Shown piece after piece: positions 7,966 to 16,626 of a stretch of DNA of 64,000 bases. Origin of the DNA: Candidatus Brockarchaeota archaeon (GTDB lineage Archaea; Thermoproteota; EX4484-205; JAAOZP01); NCBI GenBank assembly GCA_017601225.1, contig JAFNIX010000007.1, positions 1 to 64,000 on the forward strand. Direction: 5' to 3'. The position numbers and the translations under genes are program-made. Positions within the stretch are counted from its first letter, which is position 1. Each line of letters starts with the position of its first letter. The notes beneath the pieces were generated by a model, which searched no databases, was not told the DNA's origin, and saw only the letters and a program-made list of their open reading frames with translations.

Positions 7966-9315
7966 TCAAGACGGTCTTCCGACTTCCTCGTGAACCCTCT
8001 CGTGGAAAGCCTTCACCCTAACCCTCCACTCGTAGAACCCTCTGGGAGGCGGGTAATCCATGTAAAACTGCCTGAAATCCTCCATTAGTTTAACGGTTCT
8101 GTTAAGCTTCAGAAGGAAGCCTGGTTTACCGATACCTGCGAAAACCCTCGCAGCCTTCTCAGTAATGTTAAGCCTAAGCTTACCACCCATGCTTGCCTCC
8201 AACAGGTCTTCACTCTTAATAAGACCTTGTGCCAAGCCGTAGTTTATCAGCTCATTGTTCAAGCCTTGGAGGAAAACCCTGAAAACATCTAGAGCCGCCT
8301 GTTTAACACCATAGCTTCTCATATACTCCGTGTTGAACCCCCATAGGGCTTCCTCGTCTACGCGGCCCTTCTCCAACGCTTCCGCAATAACCTTGGCGGC
8401 TAGGAAGCCTCCTGTCATTGAGGACCCTATTCCCCCCCCATGCAGAGGGTTGACCATGAAAGCCGCGTCCCCTACGGCTATGAAGCCGTTCCAAACAGCG
8501 GAGTCTATGGGCCTTCTGGCTGGAACTATTCCTCCACCCTTGTGGAAAACACCTGCAATATTGTTCTTGAGGCAGGGAAGCCTGTCAACCCATTTTCTGA
8601 AGAGAAGCTTGGGGTTTGCTGAACCCTTGGTGACTCCCAAGCCCGCGTTAACCCTTCCCTCACCCTCAGGGAAAACCCAGAAGTATCCTCCGGGAGCATC
8701 ATTCATATCCAGATAGATGGCTGGCATAGGGGGAGTCATCCTTGTTTCCAAGATCTCCCTGTAGCAAACCAGTGTTTCATCATCGTTAAGCTCCTGGTCG
8801 AAACCAGCTGGTTGAAGCATTCTGGAGAGGGTTCTTGAAGAACCCGTAGCGTCTACAGTCACCTTAGCGTAAACATCCTCCTTAACACCATTCCTACCCG
8901 CCAGCCTGACTCCTACTACGCTACCCTGCTCGATGATCAGCTCCCTGACGTGTGTTTCCGGCTTAAACTCGCAACCAGAGTCTAAAGCCAGTTTTAAGAG
9001 GAATTGGCCGAATTCAAGCCTGTTTAAAGCGTAAGCGCTCACGCCTTCTGCAATTACGCTTAGGCGGCTCTGCATATCGGGAGAGTGTATTTCTATCCCC
9101 GGGTATATGGAGAAATAGGTTTCACGGGGCAGGGTTAATCCGAGCCTCTCCAAGTGGTGTGAGCCAAGCGCGTCTCCACAAACCTTGTCGCCAACCTTCT
9201 CCTTGGGAGACTTGTCCACTAAGAGGACTTTCAGCCCCTTTCTGGCGGCTTCCCTAGCAAGCGTTGCGCCAGCTGCACCCGCACCCGCTACGCACACGTC
9301 GTACATTTTAGGCAT
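7966..9315 (-). CDS. Geranylgeranyl reductase-family flavoprotein
   Basis: An FAD-dependent reductase of the digeranylgeranylglycerophospholipid reductase type, which saturates the isoprenoid chains of archaeal membrane lipids. The N-terminus carries the dinucleotide-binding GAGAAGATLAREAARKG motif and the acidic end of the second strand (LLVDKSP). KVCGDALG follows, then the second FAD motif VGDAAFMVNPLHGGGIG. Length (449) is slightly above the usual ~400. ATG 9306 (MYDVCVAGAG) is an alternative start only three codons in. It is divergent from trm1 with 13-22 bp between starts, so the two promoters must overlap the opposite coding regions. Confidence 0.85.
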   Translation of the reverse strand: MPKMYDVCVAGAGAAGATLAREAARKGLKVLLVDKSPKEKVGDKVCGDALGSHHLERLGLTLPRETYFSIYPGIEIHSPDMQSRLSVIAEGVSAYALNRLEFGQFLLKLALDSGCEFKPETHVRELIIEQGSVVGVRLAGRNGVKEDVYAKVTVDATGSSRTLSRMLQPAGFDQELNDDETLVCYREILETRMTPPMPAIYLDMNDAPGGYFWVFPEGEGRVNAGLGVTKGSANPKLLFRKWVDRLPCLKNNIAGVFHKGGGIVPARRPIDSAVWNGFIAVGDAAFMVNPLHGGGIGSSMTGGFLAAKVIAEALEKGRVDEEALWGFNTEYMRSYGVKQAALDVFRVFLQGLNNELINYGLAQGLIKSEDLLEASMGGKLRLNITEKAARVFAGIGKPGFLLKLNRTVKLMEDFRQFYMDYPPPRGFYEWRVRVKAFHERVHEEVGRPS

Positions 9316-9328
9316 CGGAGGCTTCAGG

Positions 9329-10570
9329 ATGGATAAAAGGGTTTCTCAACAGTTTTTAAGAAGATGGATGGATACTGAAAGCGTGGAGAAGCAGGGGGAC
9401 GAGACGGGTTTCGAAACGATGAGGCTCAGGGAAGGGAGGGCTGAAATAATTGTCCCAAAGCTGGATTACTACAGGGTTTCGCCGAACGAGTATGTTCCTT
9501 CTAAAGCACCCGTGTTTTACAATCCTTTGATGAAGGAGAACAGGGATTTTACAGTCATGGTTGCTAACGTGATTAAGAAGGAATCTGGGCGCAGCCTCTG
9601 TTTTGGCGACTCTATGGCGGGCGTCGGAGTGAGGTCGATAAGAGTTCTTACGGAGGCGGGATGGGATGAAGCATATGTGAACGATAACAGTCAAAGGGCT
9701 TTTTCAATCATAGTTATGAACATTAAATTGAACAGGCTAGAGGATAGGATGCATGCCTCTAAAATGGATGCGAATATTTTCCACGTAACGCATTCTCTCA
9801 GAGGCAGCAGGTTTGACATGCTTGACATAGATCCTTTCGGAACCCCCATCAGGTTTCTTGACACCTGCTTTCAAGCTGTTAAACATGGTGGCGTGCTCAG
9901 CGTAACCGCTACAGACACTGCAAACCTTTTCGGAGTACATAAGCGGGCTGCAAGGATGCTTTACGGTGTGAATGTTTTTAAAACCGGTTTCATGCGGGAG
10001 ATTGGAGTCAGGGTTCTGCTTAAAGCTTTGGCTGATGCTGCTGCTAGGAATGAAAGGGGTATAGAGCCTATTGTTTCAATCACGCGAAGACATTACGTCA
10101 AGGTTTTCGTAAGGGTTTTAAAGGGTAGGAAACACGCCTTCAAAAGTGTTTCGCAAATCAGGTTTCTTAAAGTAAGGAGGTTTGAAAAAATATACGTGCC
10201 GCTCGGCGTGGTTGAAGTTGAAGAAGGTTGCGAGAAGGATTCCTTACTGCTGGGCCCGCTCTACAGTGGTCAGACATACTCAAGGGAATGGCTTGAGGAA
10301 ATGTTGCTTCAGAAAGCAGAGAAAACATTTGTAGATAGGGATGTTTTCAGAACTCTTGAAACACTCGTTTCGGATGATCAGAAGATTGTGGGAGGCATTG
10401 ATTTAACTGGGCTGGCTTCAAGCCTGCATGTTAACCCCCCTGGGAGAAACCTTATTATAGAGAGGCTTGTGAAAGAAGGGTTTGCGGCTTGCAGAAGTGG
10501 TTTCGACAATAATTGCATAAGGACTAATGCTTCGCTCGACGAGCTTACTAGAATTATTAGAAGCCTTTGA
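9329..10570 (+). CDS. trm1: tRNA (guanine26-N2)-dimethyltransferase Trm1
   Basis: It methylates G26 at the D-stem/anticodon-stem junction of tRNAs using S-adenosylmethionine. The Rossmann-type core is visible: SLCFGDSMAGVGVRSIR for SAM binding, then DMLDIDPFGTPIRFLD with the family's DPFG catalytic motif, then TATDTANLFG. The C-terminal Trm1-specific domain follows. The frame is open further upstream, but ATG 9329 is preceded by GGAGG (9317-9321) and avoids long overlap with the divergent gene. That gives 413 residues, close to archaeal Trm1. Confidence 0.93.
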   Translation: MDKRVSQQFLRRWMDTESVEKQGDETGFETMRLREGRAEIIVPKLDYYRVSPNEYVPSKAPVFYNPLMKENRDFTVMVANVIKKESGRSLCFGDSMAGVGVRSIRVLTEAGWDEAYVNDNSQRAFSIIVMNIKLNRLEDRMHASKMDANIFHVTHSLRGSRFDMLDIDPFGTPIRFLDTCFQAVKHGGVLSVTATDTANLFGVHKRAARMLYGVNVFKTGFMREIGVRVLLKALADAAARNERGIEPIVSITRRHYVKVFVRVLKGRKHAFKSVSQIRFLKVRRFEKIYVPLGVVEVEEGCEKDSLLLGPLYSGQTYSREWLEEMLLQKAEKTFVDRDVFRTLETLVSDDQKIVGGIDLTGLASSLHVNPPGRNLIIERLVKEGFAACRSGFDNNCIRTNASLDELTRIIRSL

Positions 10571-11177
10571 AAAACTTGGCGACTAGGTAGAATTCTGAGC
10601 TCCCTTTGCGGGAAGCCTTAGGCTTAACCCTTTTGACAAACCTGAAGAGCCTCGAAACTCTCTTGTAAACCCTGTCAGAACCCTCTCCCTCGAAAACCTT
10701 AATCACCATCGATCCTCCTATCTTCAACAGGTACTTAGACAGTTGGATGACTCTCTCAACCATCTCAATCTGCCTAGCGTGATCTAGCTCATAGATCCCC
10801 GACATGTTAGGCGATAGGTCTGAAAGAATTGCGTCGAACCTGCTTTTAGATTCTTTTAAAACTTTTTCAACAAAGCCCTCGTCAAAAACGTTAAGAACGA
10901 TTGTCTTAGTGTTCTCTAACCCTAGGTTTTCAACCTTCTTAACATCCACCCCGATGACCAGCCCAGTTTCACCAACGGCTTCAGAGGCAACTTGAAGCCA
11001 TCCTCCTGGGGCACATCCAATATCTAGAACAATATCTCCAGTTCTTATAAGCTTGTACTCGTCAAGTATCTGCTTAAGCTTGTACGACGCCCTGCTACGG
11101 TAACCCTCTTTCTTTGAAAGTATAAAATAAGGGTCACGCTTCCTCTCTTGAAGCCATCGCCTCTTTGACTTCAACAT
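10557..11177 (-). CDS. rlmE: FtsJ/RlmE-type rRNA 2'-O-methyltransferase
   Basis: A SAM-dependent ribose methyltransferase, predicted to act on 23S rRNA. It has SRASYKL near the start, the SAM motif DIGCAPGGWLQVA, and DAILSDLSPNMSG, VIKVFEGEG and SSEFYLVAK. These supply the K-D-K-E catalytic tetrad of the family. The start at 11177 (MLKSKRRW) fits the family length (206); an ATG 39 bases upstream would extend into the TFE-beta gene further. It overlaps the 3' end of the upstream TFE-beta gene, so the two are likely co-transcribed. It converges on trm1 with a 14-bp overlap. Confidence 0.9.
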   Translation of the reverse strand: MLKSKRRWLQERKRDPYFILSKKEGYRSRASYKLKQILDEYKLIRTGDIVLDIGCAPGGWLQVASEAVGETGLVIGVDVKKVENLGLENTKTIVLNVFDEGFVEKVLKESKSRFDAILSDLSPNMSGIYELDHARQIEMVERVIQLSKYLLKIGGSMVIKVFEGEGSDRVYKRVSRLFRFVKRVKPKASRKGSSEFYLVAKFFKGF

Positions 11178-11547
11178 CCGATCCTCCAACGTCAATCGTA
11201 AGTATCCACTTATCAAGTAGTTCGCAACGCTCAGGGCTTATTGCAGACCCTGATGAACAACTCCTGTTAAAATGCTGGCATGCGAAGCAGGGTGAACCCT
11301 TCAACGAATCTATCTTTGGAACCTTACGCGTCGAGTAGAGCTTATAGGTCCATCTCTCCTTGTGAAGAACCTTCTCTCTCTTTATCAGTCCCCAGGACTC
11401 AAGTTTCAAGCAGATTCTCGAACCCTCTCTGCTTGAGATGTTAAGCATCTTGTATAGGTCTGTCTGAACCACCCCGTCCTTGGAGCGCATTATGATGTTA
11501 AGGACCTTCCCCTCAAGCCTGTATCTTCTCGAGACCTTTCTGACCAC
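11134..11547 (-). CDS. TFE-beta (hRPC39-like) transcription factor subunit
   Basis: The N-terminal ~80 residues form a winged helix (VLNIIMRSKDGVVQTDLYKML, then an SREGSR recognition-helix region). The C-terminal part has the cysteine pattern C-x2-C-x6-C-x10-C (PCFACQHF...CSSGS...ERCELLDKWI), matching the 4Fe-4S domain of archaeal TFE-beta and eukaryotic RPC39. TFE-alpha/beta helps RNA polymerase open promoters. This subunit is known from Crenarchaeota and relatives, which supports the TACK assignment. Other winged-helix proteins with a Cys cluster are possible but fit less well. Confidence 0.75.
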   Translation of the reverse strand: MVRKVSRRYRLEGKVLNIIMRSKDGVVQTDLYKMLNISSREGSRICLKLESWGLIKREKVLHKERWTYKLYSTRKVPKIDSLKGSPCFACQHFNRSCSSGSAISPERCELLDKWILTIDVGGSDVEVKEAMASREEA

Positions 11548-11606
11548 CGAGGCTTTATCACCACCTTTGGTAATAGCGTTTCCAAGCTATAAAGGTTTTC
11601 CGAGAG

Positions 11607-11840
11607 CTATGCTTTTCTAGGTTTAAAAAAAACGACGTCGCCTTTCCCAATTTTCTTAGCGTTTCTTTTTAAAACAACCACGGCATAGGGCTCTTTAATA
11701 GGACCTATAATGTCTGTAACGCTGCCTAGCGGCTTCATATCCCTGCCTAGGACCAGGGAGCCTAAGCCAACTAACCCCTCCAGCTTAACTAAAGCAATCC
11801 TGTTGTTAAGAATGTTTTCAACAGTCCCTTTACGTTTCAA
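11607..11840 (-). CDS. gar1: H/ACA RNP protein Gar1
   Basis: A 77-residue beta-barrel protein of the H/ACA pseudouridylation complex (with Cbf5, Nop10 and L7Ae). Typical features are the GSVTDIIGPIKEPYAVV segment of the RNA-processing Gar1 core and a short basic tail. Its start overlaps the end of the SRP19 gene by 4 bases, so it is the last gene of an eS8-SRP19-gar1 operon, a common archaeal arrangement. Confidence 0.88.
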   Translation of the reverse strand: MKRKGTVENILNNRIALVKLEGLVGLGSLVLGRDMKPLGSVTDIIGPIKEPYAVVVLKRNAKKIGKGDVVFFKPRKA

Positions 11841-12133
11841 CCAGCACCACTCTTCATGATCCTCCCGATTTTTTCAATAAGGCTCCTCTTCCGCATGTCT
11901 TTGCAGAAAACCACTATCCTTCCACACTTAACATTGCTCACCCTCGGATAAGCCTTGTCAGGTTCCAGAATAACCTTTAAGCCAAGCTTTCTACAGGCTC
12001 CCTCAATCCTAGCTAGGCTTGGAGAGTCGACTGCAAGACCCTTAGGGACACGCCTACCCATTTTCCGCGAAGCCTTGGAGTCAAAATACTGCGGGTAAAC
12101 TATCACGTAGCGTTCCTTAGAGATGCTCTTCAT
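11837..12133 (-). CDS. srp19: Signal recognition particle 19 kDa protein
   Basis: It binds helices 6 and 8 of SRP RNA and lets SRP54 assemble. The sequence has YVIVYPQYFDSKASRKMGRR near the N-terminus, KGLAVDSPSLARI, and a Pro-Arg-Val segment, as in archaeal SRP19. At 98 residues it has normal archaeal length. It overlaps both neighbours by 4 bases, which indicates translational coupling. Confidence 0.93.
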   Translation of the reverse strand: MKSISKERYVIVYPQYFDSKASRKMGRRVPKGLAVDSPSLARIEGACRKLGLKVILEPDKAYPRVSNVKCGRIVVFCKDMRKRSLIEKIGRIMKSGAG

Positions 12134-12519
12134 CTTGCAGAAACCAGCTTAGCGTTCACAACCCCGTTGGAACCCGGTTTAGAAGTAACTATCGCATTAC
12201 CCACTTCAGTCTTTATAATAGCACCCTTTGTCATTATCTTCATCCTTCCAAACTCCCTGTTCGCAGGATTATCAACCACGTCTAGAACCTTTGCTTTCAC
12301 AACCCTGTCCTTTTCAACAGCGACATTGGCGTAGGCGGCCTGAATAACCCTTAGCTTTAATCCTCCTCCTCTGACCCTAACCTTTTCAACGATATTGTTC
12401 TCCCCGAGTCTCGTAAGGGTTGGCGGCCGGCCCATTTCATACTTGCGTTTACCCCTACTTGGGTGACTCTTACCCCCCGTCTTCTTCCTCTTGAATATGT
12501 CTCCGTGATATACCGACAA
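12130..12519 (-). CDS. rps8e: Ribosomal protein eS8
   Basis: A small-subunit protein shared by archaea and eukaryotes. The family signatures are clear: GKRKYEMGRPPTLT near the N-terminus, VRVRGGGLKLR, the Asn-Pro-Ala-Asn-Arg segment, and a C-terminal KGAIIKTEVGNAIVTSKPG. At 129 residues it has normal archaeal length. It heads the eS8-SRP19-gar1 operon; upstream bases 12530-12552 contain A/T-rich promoter-like sequence shared with the divergent smc side. Confidence 0.95.
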   Translation of the reverse strand: MSVYHGDIFKRKKTGGKSHPSRGKRKYEMGRPPTLTRLGENNIVEKVRVRGGGLKLRVIQAAYANVAVEKDRVVKAKVLDVVDNPANREFGRMKIMTKGAIIKTEVGNAIVTSKPGSNGVVNAKLVSAR

Positions 12520-12570
12520 CCTGTCCCAGACTTCTTAAAATAATGCTTAAAAACTTATTCCTAGACGCTT

Positions 12571-12705
12571 ATGCTAAGCTTTATGAGGCTTGAGAGCGCC
12601 TTAACATTTAGTTTTCGAAGAAAGGATGACTCCGCAAGTTACATTAAAAAGCCTGTGAAGATTTATTCTAATGCTCAAAATGCAGCTGACGCGGAGAGGG
12701 TTTAG
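12571..12705 (+). CDS. Small ORF immediately upstream of smc
   Basis: A 44-codon frame (ATG 12571 or 12583) ends three bases before the TTG start of smc. A TATA-like CTTAAAAAC at 12545-12553 lies about 25 bases before ATG 12571, which would make a leaderless transcript leading into smc. The product is short, polar and basic (SFRRKDDSASYIKKPVKIYS), with no motif I recognise. It could be a real small protein or a leader that positions translation of smc. Confidence 0.4.
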   Translation: MLSFMRLESALTFSFRRKDDSASYIKKPVKIYSNAQNAADAERV

Positions 12706-12708
12706 AGA

Positions 12709-15700
12709 TTGCATTTGACAAGGATTGAGATCAGGAATTTCAAGTCGGTGGGGGGCCGGCAGGTAATAAACCTAAGCAGAGGCTTAACTGTTTTAACCGG
12801 TAGAAACGGTTCCGGAAAATGCGTAGCCCCCTGGACAATCATAGGGCAGCCTTGGGGGGGAATGACTGTAGAATCATTTTTCAAAGAATTGTACCCGGAG
12901 AGCATTAGAATCAAGCGGAGGGATGGCGAATATATAATTCCTCAGGGAAGGGGGCTGCTCATAAGCTACCATCCAAAACTAGGGAGAAGCGTTGAAGCTA
13001 GTGTTAGCGCCATGTTCAGGAAGCCCTATGAGGGCCGCTTGTTAAAAATGGAAACGGCGACTGGCAGAAGTATCGAAGTAACCTCTGAGCATAAGCTGAT
13101 GGTGGCTTATGGGGGCGGGGTACGCAAATGGTTGGAGGCTTCACGGCTTTCAGAAGGCATGATGATAATGGTTATGGATGGTGGAAAACCTAGCATTGAT
13201 GTTTTAAAAAGAATAGTTTTGAGGTTTTGGAAAGGAGAAGTATATGACATATACGTTGAGAACATTGGCTCGTATGTTGCCGGAGACGGCTTGATAGTTC
13301 ACAATAGCAATTTAATCGATGCGATACGTTTCGCACTTGGTGAAAACAATCCTAGGCTTCTTAGGACGGATAGGCTTTCCTCCCTGGTTAATGATAATGC
13401 CGGCAGAGATGCTGAGACCTATGTGAAAATAACCATAGATAATAGTGACTCAACAATACCTGGGCAGGAGGCGCTTATAACAGTCGCTAGAAGAATGGGG
13501 CGGGACGGGGAGAGTACTTACTATCTAAACGGTAGGAGAACCTCTAAAAATGTTGTTGAAGATACTATTTCATCAACAGGTCTTTCTGCAAGAGGTTACA
13601 ACATAATACTTCAGGGAGAGATTTCGCGGCTGGCTGATAAAAATCCTGTGGATAGAAGAAAGGAGATAGAACAGGCGCTAGGCTTAGCACAATACGATGA
13701 GAAGAAAGCGGAGGCGCTCAGCAACCTGCAGCAGGCCGACAATAATCTCAGGGTGGCACAGGCCAGGCTTCAAGAGATAGATAGAAGAATGCTTCAACTG
13801 GAAAGGGAGAGAAACATTCTACTCAGGAGAAGAATGCTTGAGAAAGAAGTTGAGAGGATGCAGATGATTATCAATTCTTTCGAATATTGGAGGCTCGCCA
13901 GAAAACTTGAGGAAATTACGCGAAGCCTCGAGGAAAATATTGTCCTCCGAAGTAAGCTTGAAGCAGAGCTTGCCTCGAGACAGGCGGAGAAGAGAAGCCT
14001 TATAGAGAGGATGGGAGAGTTTTTGGAAAAGGCTGCTCCAGTAACCCCTGACGTTGAGAGAATTAGGCTCCAATACGAGTTGAAAGAGTTGGAGAAAAGT
14101 CTTCGGGAAGCCTTTGAAAGACTTGAGAGAAACAGGAGTGAGTTGGACACTGTTAAGAGAGCATTGTCTAAAACCAGGCGGAAGAGGAGTAAGAGCGTTA
14201 GGAAAAAAGCTAGCCTGACAGAGGATTATAGACGTATGCTTGAAGAACGCTCTTCAATCGGCAGCCAGATACTCCGTCTCCTGGGTGAGAAGAAGAGGCT
14301 TCAAGAAGCTGAGAAACAACATGAGGCAGAGGTTTCCAGTATGATGAACAGACTGGTTCTAGTTGAGAGGGATTTAGACCGGTTGGTGCTTGAAGAGGAG
14401 AATTCGGAGAGAATGTTAAGAGAAGTCGCTACTTATTATGGCAGTCTAAAGAGGAAAATAGGGTTTTTGAGTAGGAGGAGGAAGATGGAGACGGCTAAGA
14501 AGAGCAGGGTAATGGAGAAACTGGCTGATCTCGACAGGGTTTTATCAGAGAGGAAAAGGATGTTGGATGAAATAATGAACACGGTTGGAGTCTTAATGAG
14601 CAGTTTAGATTCGTTCAGAATCCTTTTTGCAAAAGTGTCGGGGATGGCAGACTATGCTATTCAGGATGAGAGAAGGAGGAGGCTTCTAGAACTTGTGAGA
14701 AACGTTTCCGAGAAAAAAAGCTTAAGCATTTACGGGGTTCTTAGGGAAAACCTCTGGTTTCCAAGGGAACTTAGTAGGGCGGTTGAAAGCCTAGCTGGTG
14801 ATTGGATGGATGCTGTACTCGTTAAAAGCTCTCTGGACATGCTTTTCCTAATGAACTTTCTTGGAGGAAAAGGCATTGGGATTAAAGTTTTAACTGCTGA
14901 GGGAGAGGTAAACAGGAAAGAAATACCGCTTGAACTCAGTAGACGCGGCAAGCATATAATGGATTTGGTTAAATACCCTAAGAGGATTGAGAAACATGTT
15001 TTAAAGCTTTTCTGGAACAGCGTTGTGGTTAATACTGCTGAGGACGCTCTAGTCTTCGCTAGAAGAGGGTTTAGGGCTGCAACCATAAACGGTGAGGTTT
15101 TCACTATAGAAGGAGGACTGGTCAGGGAAAATATTGAGGAGAAGCTTGAAAGTATTAGAAACGTTGTGAAAGGCTTCTCCGAGAAAGCTGGAGAGTTATC
15201 CAGAATACTTGAAACCATGAATAATCATGTAAGACCAGTTTTAAACAGTAAAATAGTTGAGGCGTCAAGTATTCGAAACAGGCTTGCCGAGGACCTGAAC
15301 ACTATTGACTCTCGTATGGAGGAGCTGGGAGAACAGTTAAGCACTTTGACCAGCGAATATTTAGAAGCGTCTCGAAGATTGAGCCAAGCATTTAGAAAAC
15401 GCGACTCGGGTAAAAAGCGTCTATTAGAACGGGAAAGGATAAGGTTAAAATCATTAATCAAGGCCAAGGAGAGGAGAATCAGTAGGGTTCGCAGAAGGAT
15501 AATGCTGGTTGGAAAAGAGATAAGTAGGCTTGAAAAGAGGAGAGATGTTTTAAAAAACAGGCTAACCCTGATTGAGAACATCATCACTAATCTGAATAGG
15601 AAGAGCGCGGAATACAGGAGTGTCGAGAAGGATTTGAGCGAGAAAATCACTAAGCTCAGGGAAGACAATAGAGCTGTTTTAAGTCTGACTCGTGATTTAA

Positions 15701-16626
15701 ACGCAAGGATTGAGGAGTTGAAGGAAAGGATGGGTGGAAAAATACAGGTTGTACGCGAGGGTGTGGAAGATGGGAGGCGAGACCTGGTTTCAACAATACG
15801 GAAGCTGGACGATGAGATTGAAAGGTTGAATGCAGAGATAAACAGGGTTAAAGATGTTGAGAGGAAGCTTCTGGTTGACAAAGAGATGAGTGAAAATAGG
15901 ATTCGGGAGCTGAAAAGCAGGATCCCAGGTCAGCCTCTTAAAGTTTCAGAGGATAAGGAAAGCTTAACGGAAAAATATTTGGCGATTCTTAGGAGCGAGC
16001 TTGAGAAGGTTCAAGAGGTAAACATGCTTGCCATCAACCAGTATGAGCAGGAGGTCGATTTCTACAGGAACGCCCTTGAAAGGATTAACGAGCTTGAGGA
16101 AGAAAGGAGGAGCATCCAGGAATTCATGGAGGACATTGAAAGGAGAAAAAGGGAAGCTTTCCTAGACGGATTAAACAGGATAAACAAGTATTTCTCAATC
16201 TTCTTCAACAAGATGACTGGTGGAGACGGGTGGCTTCAACTAGAGGATCCTGAAAGACCTTTTGAAGCCGGATTAACAGTATACGTCAGATTCCCGGGGA
16301 AAGAGGCGAGAGTAATAAGCGGAGTTAGTGGAGGAGAGAAGTCTGTGGCGGCTTTATGCCTGATTTTCGCTATGCAAAAACTTTTCCCGGCAGCTTTCTA
16401 CATTTTCGACGAGCCTGATGCACACCTGGATTACGTTAATGTTGAAAGGATGACGGAGCTTTTAAAAGAAGTCTCGAAGGAAAGCCAGATAATAATTGTA
16501 TCCCTCAGGGATGTCGTTGTAAGCAAGGCCGACAAGGTTATAGGAGTATACGTTAAGAATGGTTTCTCAAGGTTCATAGAAATGCCTGCTGGGAAAGCGT
16601 TGGAGGAGACAACGGTTGTCGGATGA
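12709..16626 (+). CDS. smc: SMC chromosome-organisation ATPase containing an intein
   Basis: It is the structural maintenance of chromosomes subunit of archaeal condensin, working with ScpA and ScpB. The N-terminal head begins MHLTRIEIRNFKSVGG and reaches the Walker A motif GRNGSGK at residue 31. There the frame enters a 162-residue intein (residues 38-199) and resumes with SNLIDAIRFALGE. After splicing the protein is 1,143 residues, normal for SMC. A first coiled coil, hinge (around nt 14600-15100), second coiled coil, signature VSGGEKS and Walker B FYIFDEPDAHLD follow in order. The start is TTG with GAGAGGG 8 bases upstream. It overlaps scpA by 11 bases. Confidence 0.97.
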   Translation: MHLTRIEIRNFKSVGGRQVINLSRGLTVLTGRNGSGKCVAPWTIIGQPWGGMTVESFFKELYPESIRIKRRDGEYIIPQGRGLLISYHPKLGRSVEASVSAMFRKPYEGRLLKMETATGRSIEVTSEHKLMVAYGGGVRKWLEASRLSEGMMIMVMDGGKPSIDVLKRIVLRFWKGEVYDIYVENIGSYVAGDGLIVHNSNLIDAIRFALGENNPRLLRTDRLSSLVNDNAGRDAETYVKITIDNSDSTIPGQEALITVARRMGRDGESTYYLNGRRTSKNVVEDTISSTGLSARGYNIILQGEISRLADKNPVDRRKEIEQALGLAQYDEKKAEALSNLQQADNNLRVAQARLQEIDRRMLQLERERNILLRRRMLEKEVERMQMIINSFEYWRLARKLEEITRSLEENIVLRSKLEAELASRQAEKRSLIERMGEFLEKAAPVTPDVERIRLQYELKELEKSLREAFERLERNRSELDTVKRALSKTRRKRSKSVRKKASLTEDYRRMLEERSSIGSQILRLLGEKKRLQEAEKQHEAEVSSMMNRLVLVERDLDRLVLEEENSERMLREVATYYGSLKRKIGFLSRRRKMETAKKSRVMEKLADLDRVLSERKRMLDEIMNTVGVLMSSLDSFRILFAKVSGMADYAIQDERRRRLLELVRNVSEKKSLSIYGVLRENLWFPRELSRAVESLAGDWMDAVLVKSSLDMLFLMNFLGGKGIGIKVLTAEGEVNRKEIPLELSRRGKHIMDLVKYPKRIEKHVLKLFWNSVVVNTAEDALVFARRGFRAATINGEVFTIEGGLVRENIEEKLESIRNVVKGFSEKAGELSRILETMNNHVRPVLNSKIVEASSIRNRLAEDLNTIDSRMEELGEQLSTLTSEYLEASRRLSQAFRKRDSGKKRLLERERIRLKSLIKAKERRISRVRRRIMLVGKEISRLEKRRDVLKNRLTLIENIITNLNRKSAEYRSVEKDLSEKITKLREDNRAVLSLTRDLNARIEELKERMGGKIQVVREGVEDGRRDLVSTIRKLDDEIERLNAEINRVKDVERKLLVDKEMSENRIRELKSRIPGQPLKVSEDKESLTEKYLAILRSELEKVQEVNMLAINQYEQEVDFYRNALERINELEEERRSIQEFMEDIERRKREAFLDGLNRINKYFSIFFNKMTGGDGWLQLEDPERPFEAGLTVYVRFPGKEARVISGVSGGEKSVAALCLIFAMQKLFPAAFYIFDEPDAHLDYVNVERMTELLKEVSKESQIIIVSLRDVVVSKADKVIGVYVKNGFSRFIEMPAGKALEETTVVG
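12820..13305 (+). other. Mini-intein inside the SMC Walker A motif
   Basis: The insertion starts with Cys (CVAPWTII, block A) directly after the P-loop Lys. It contains a block B-like GRSIEVTSEHKL with the Thr-x2-His pair. It ends with VYDIYVENIGSYVAGDGLIVHN (blocks F and G) and is followed by Ser. Cys1, terminal His-Asn and +1 Ser are the canonical class 1 protein-splicing residues, and excision restores GRNGSGKSN. At 162 residues it has no room for a LAGLIDADG homing endonuclease, so it is a mini-intein. SMC cannot bind ATP until splicing occurs. Confidence 0.95.

Noticed and set aside
12540-12705. Possible C/D box RNA upstream of smc (GGATGACTCC-like segment)
   Set aside because: No matching C and D box pair at the right spacing; the small ORF explains the open sequence better.
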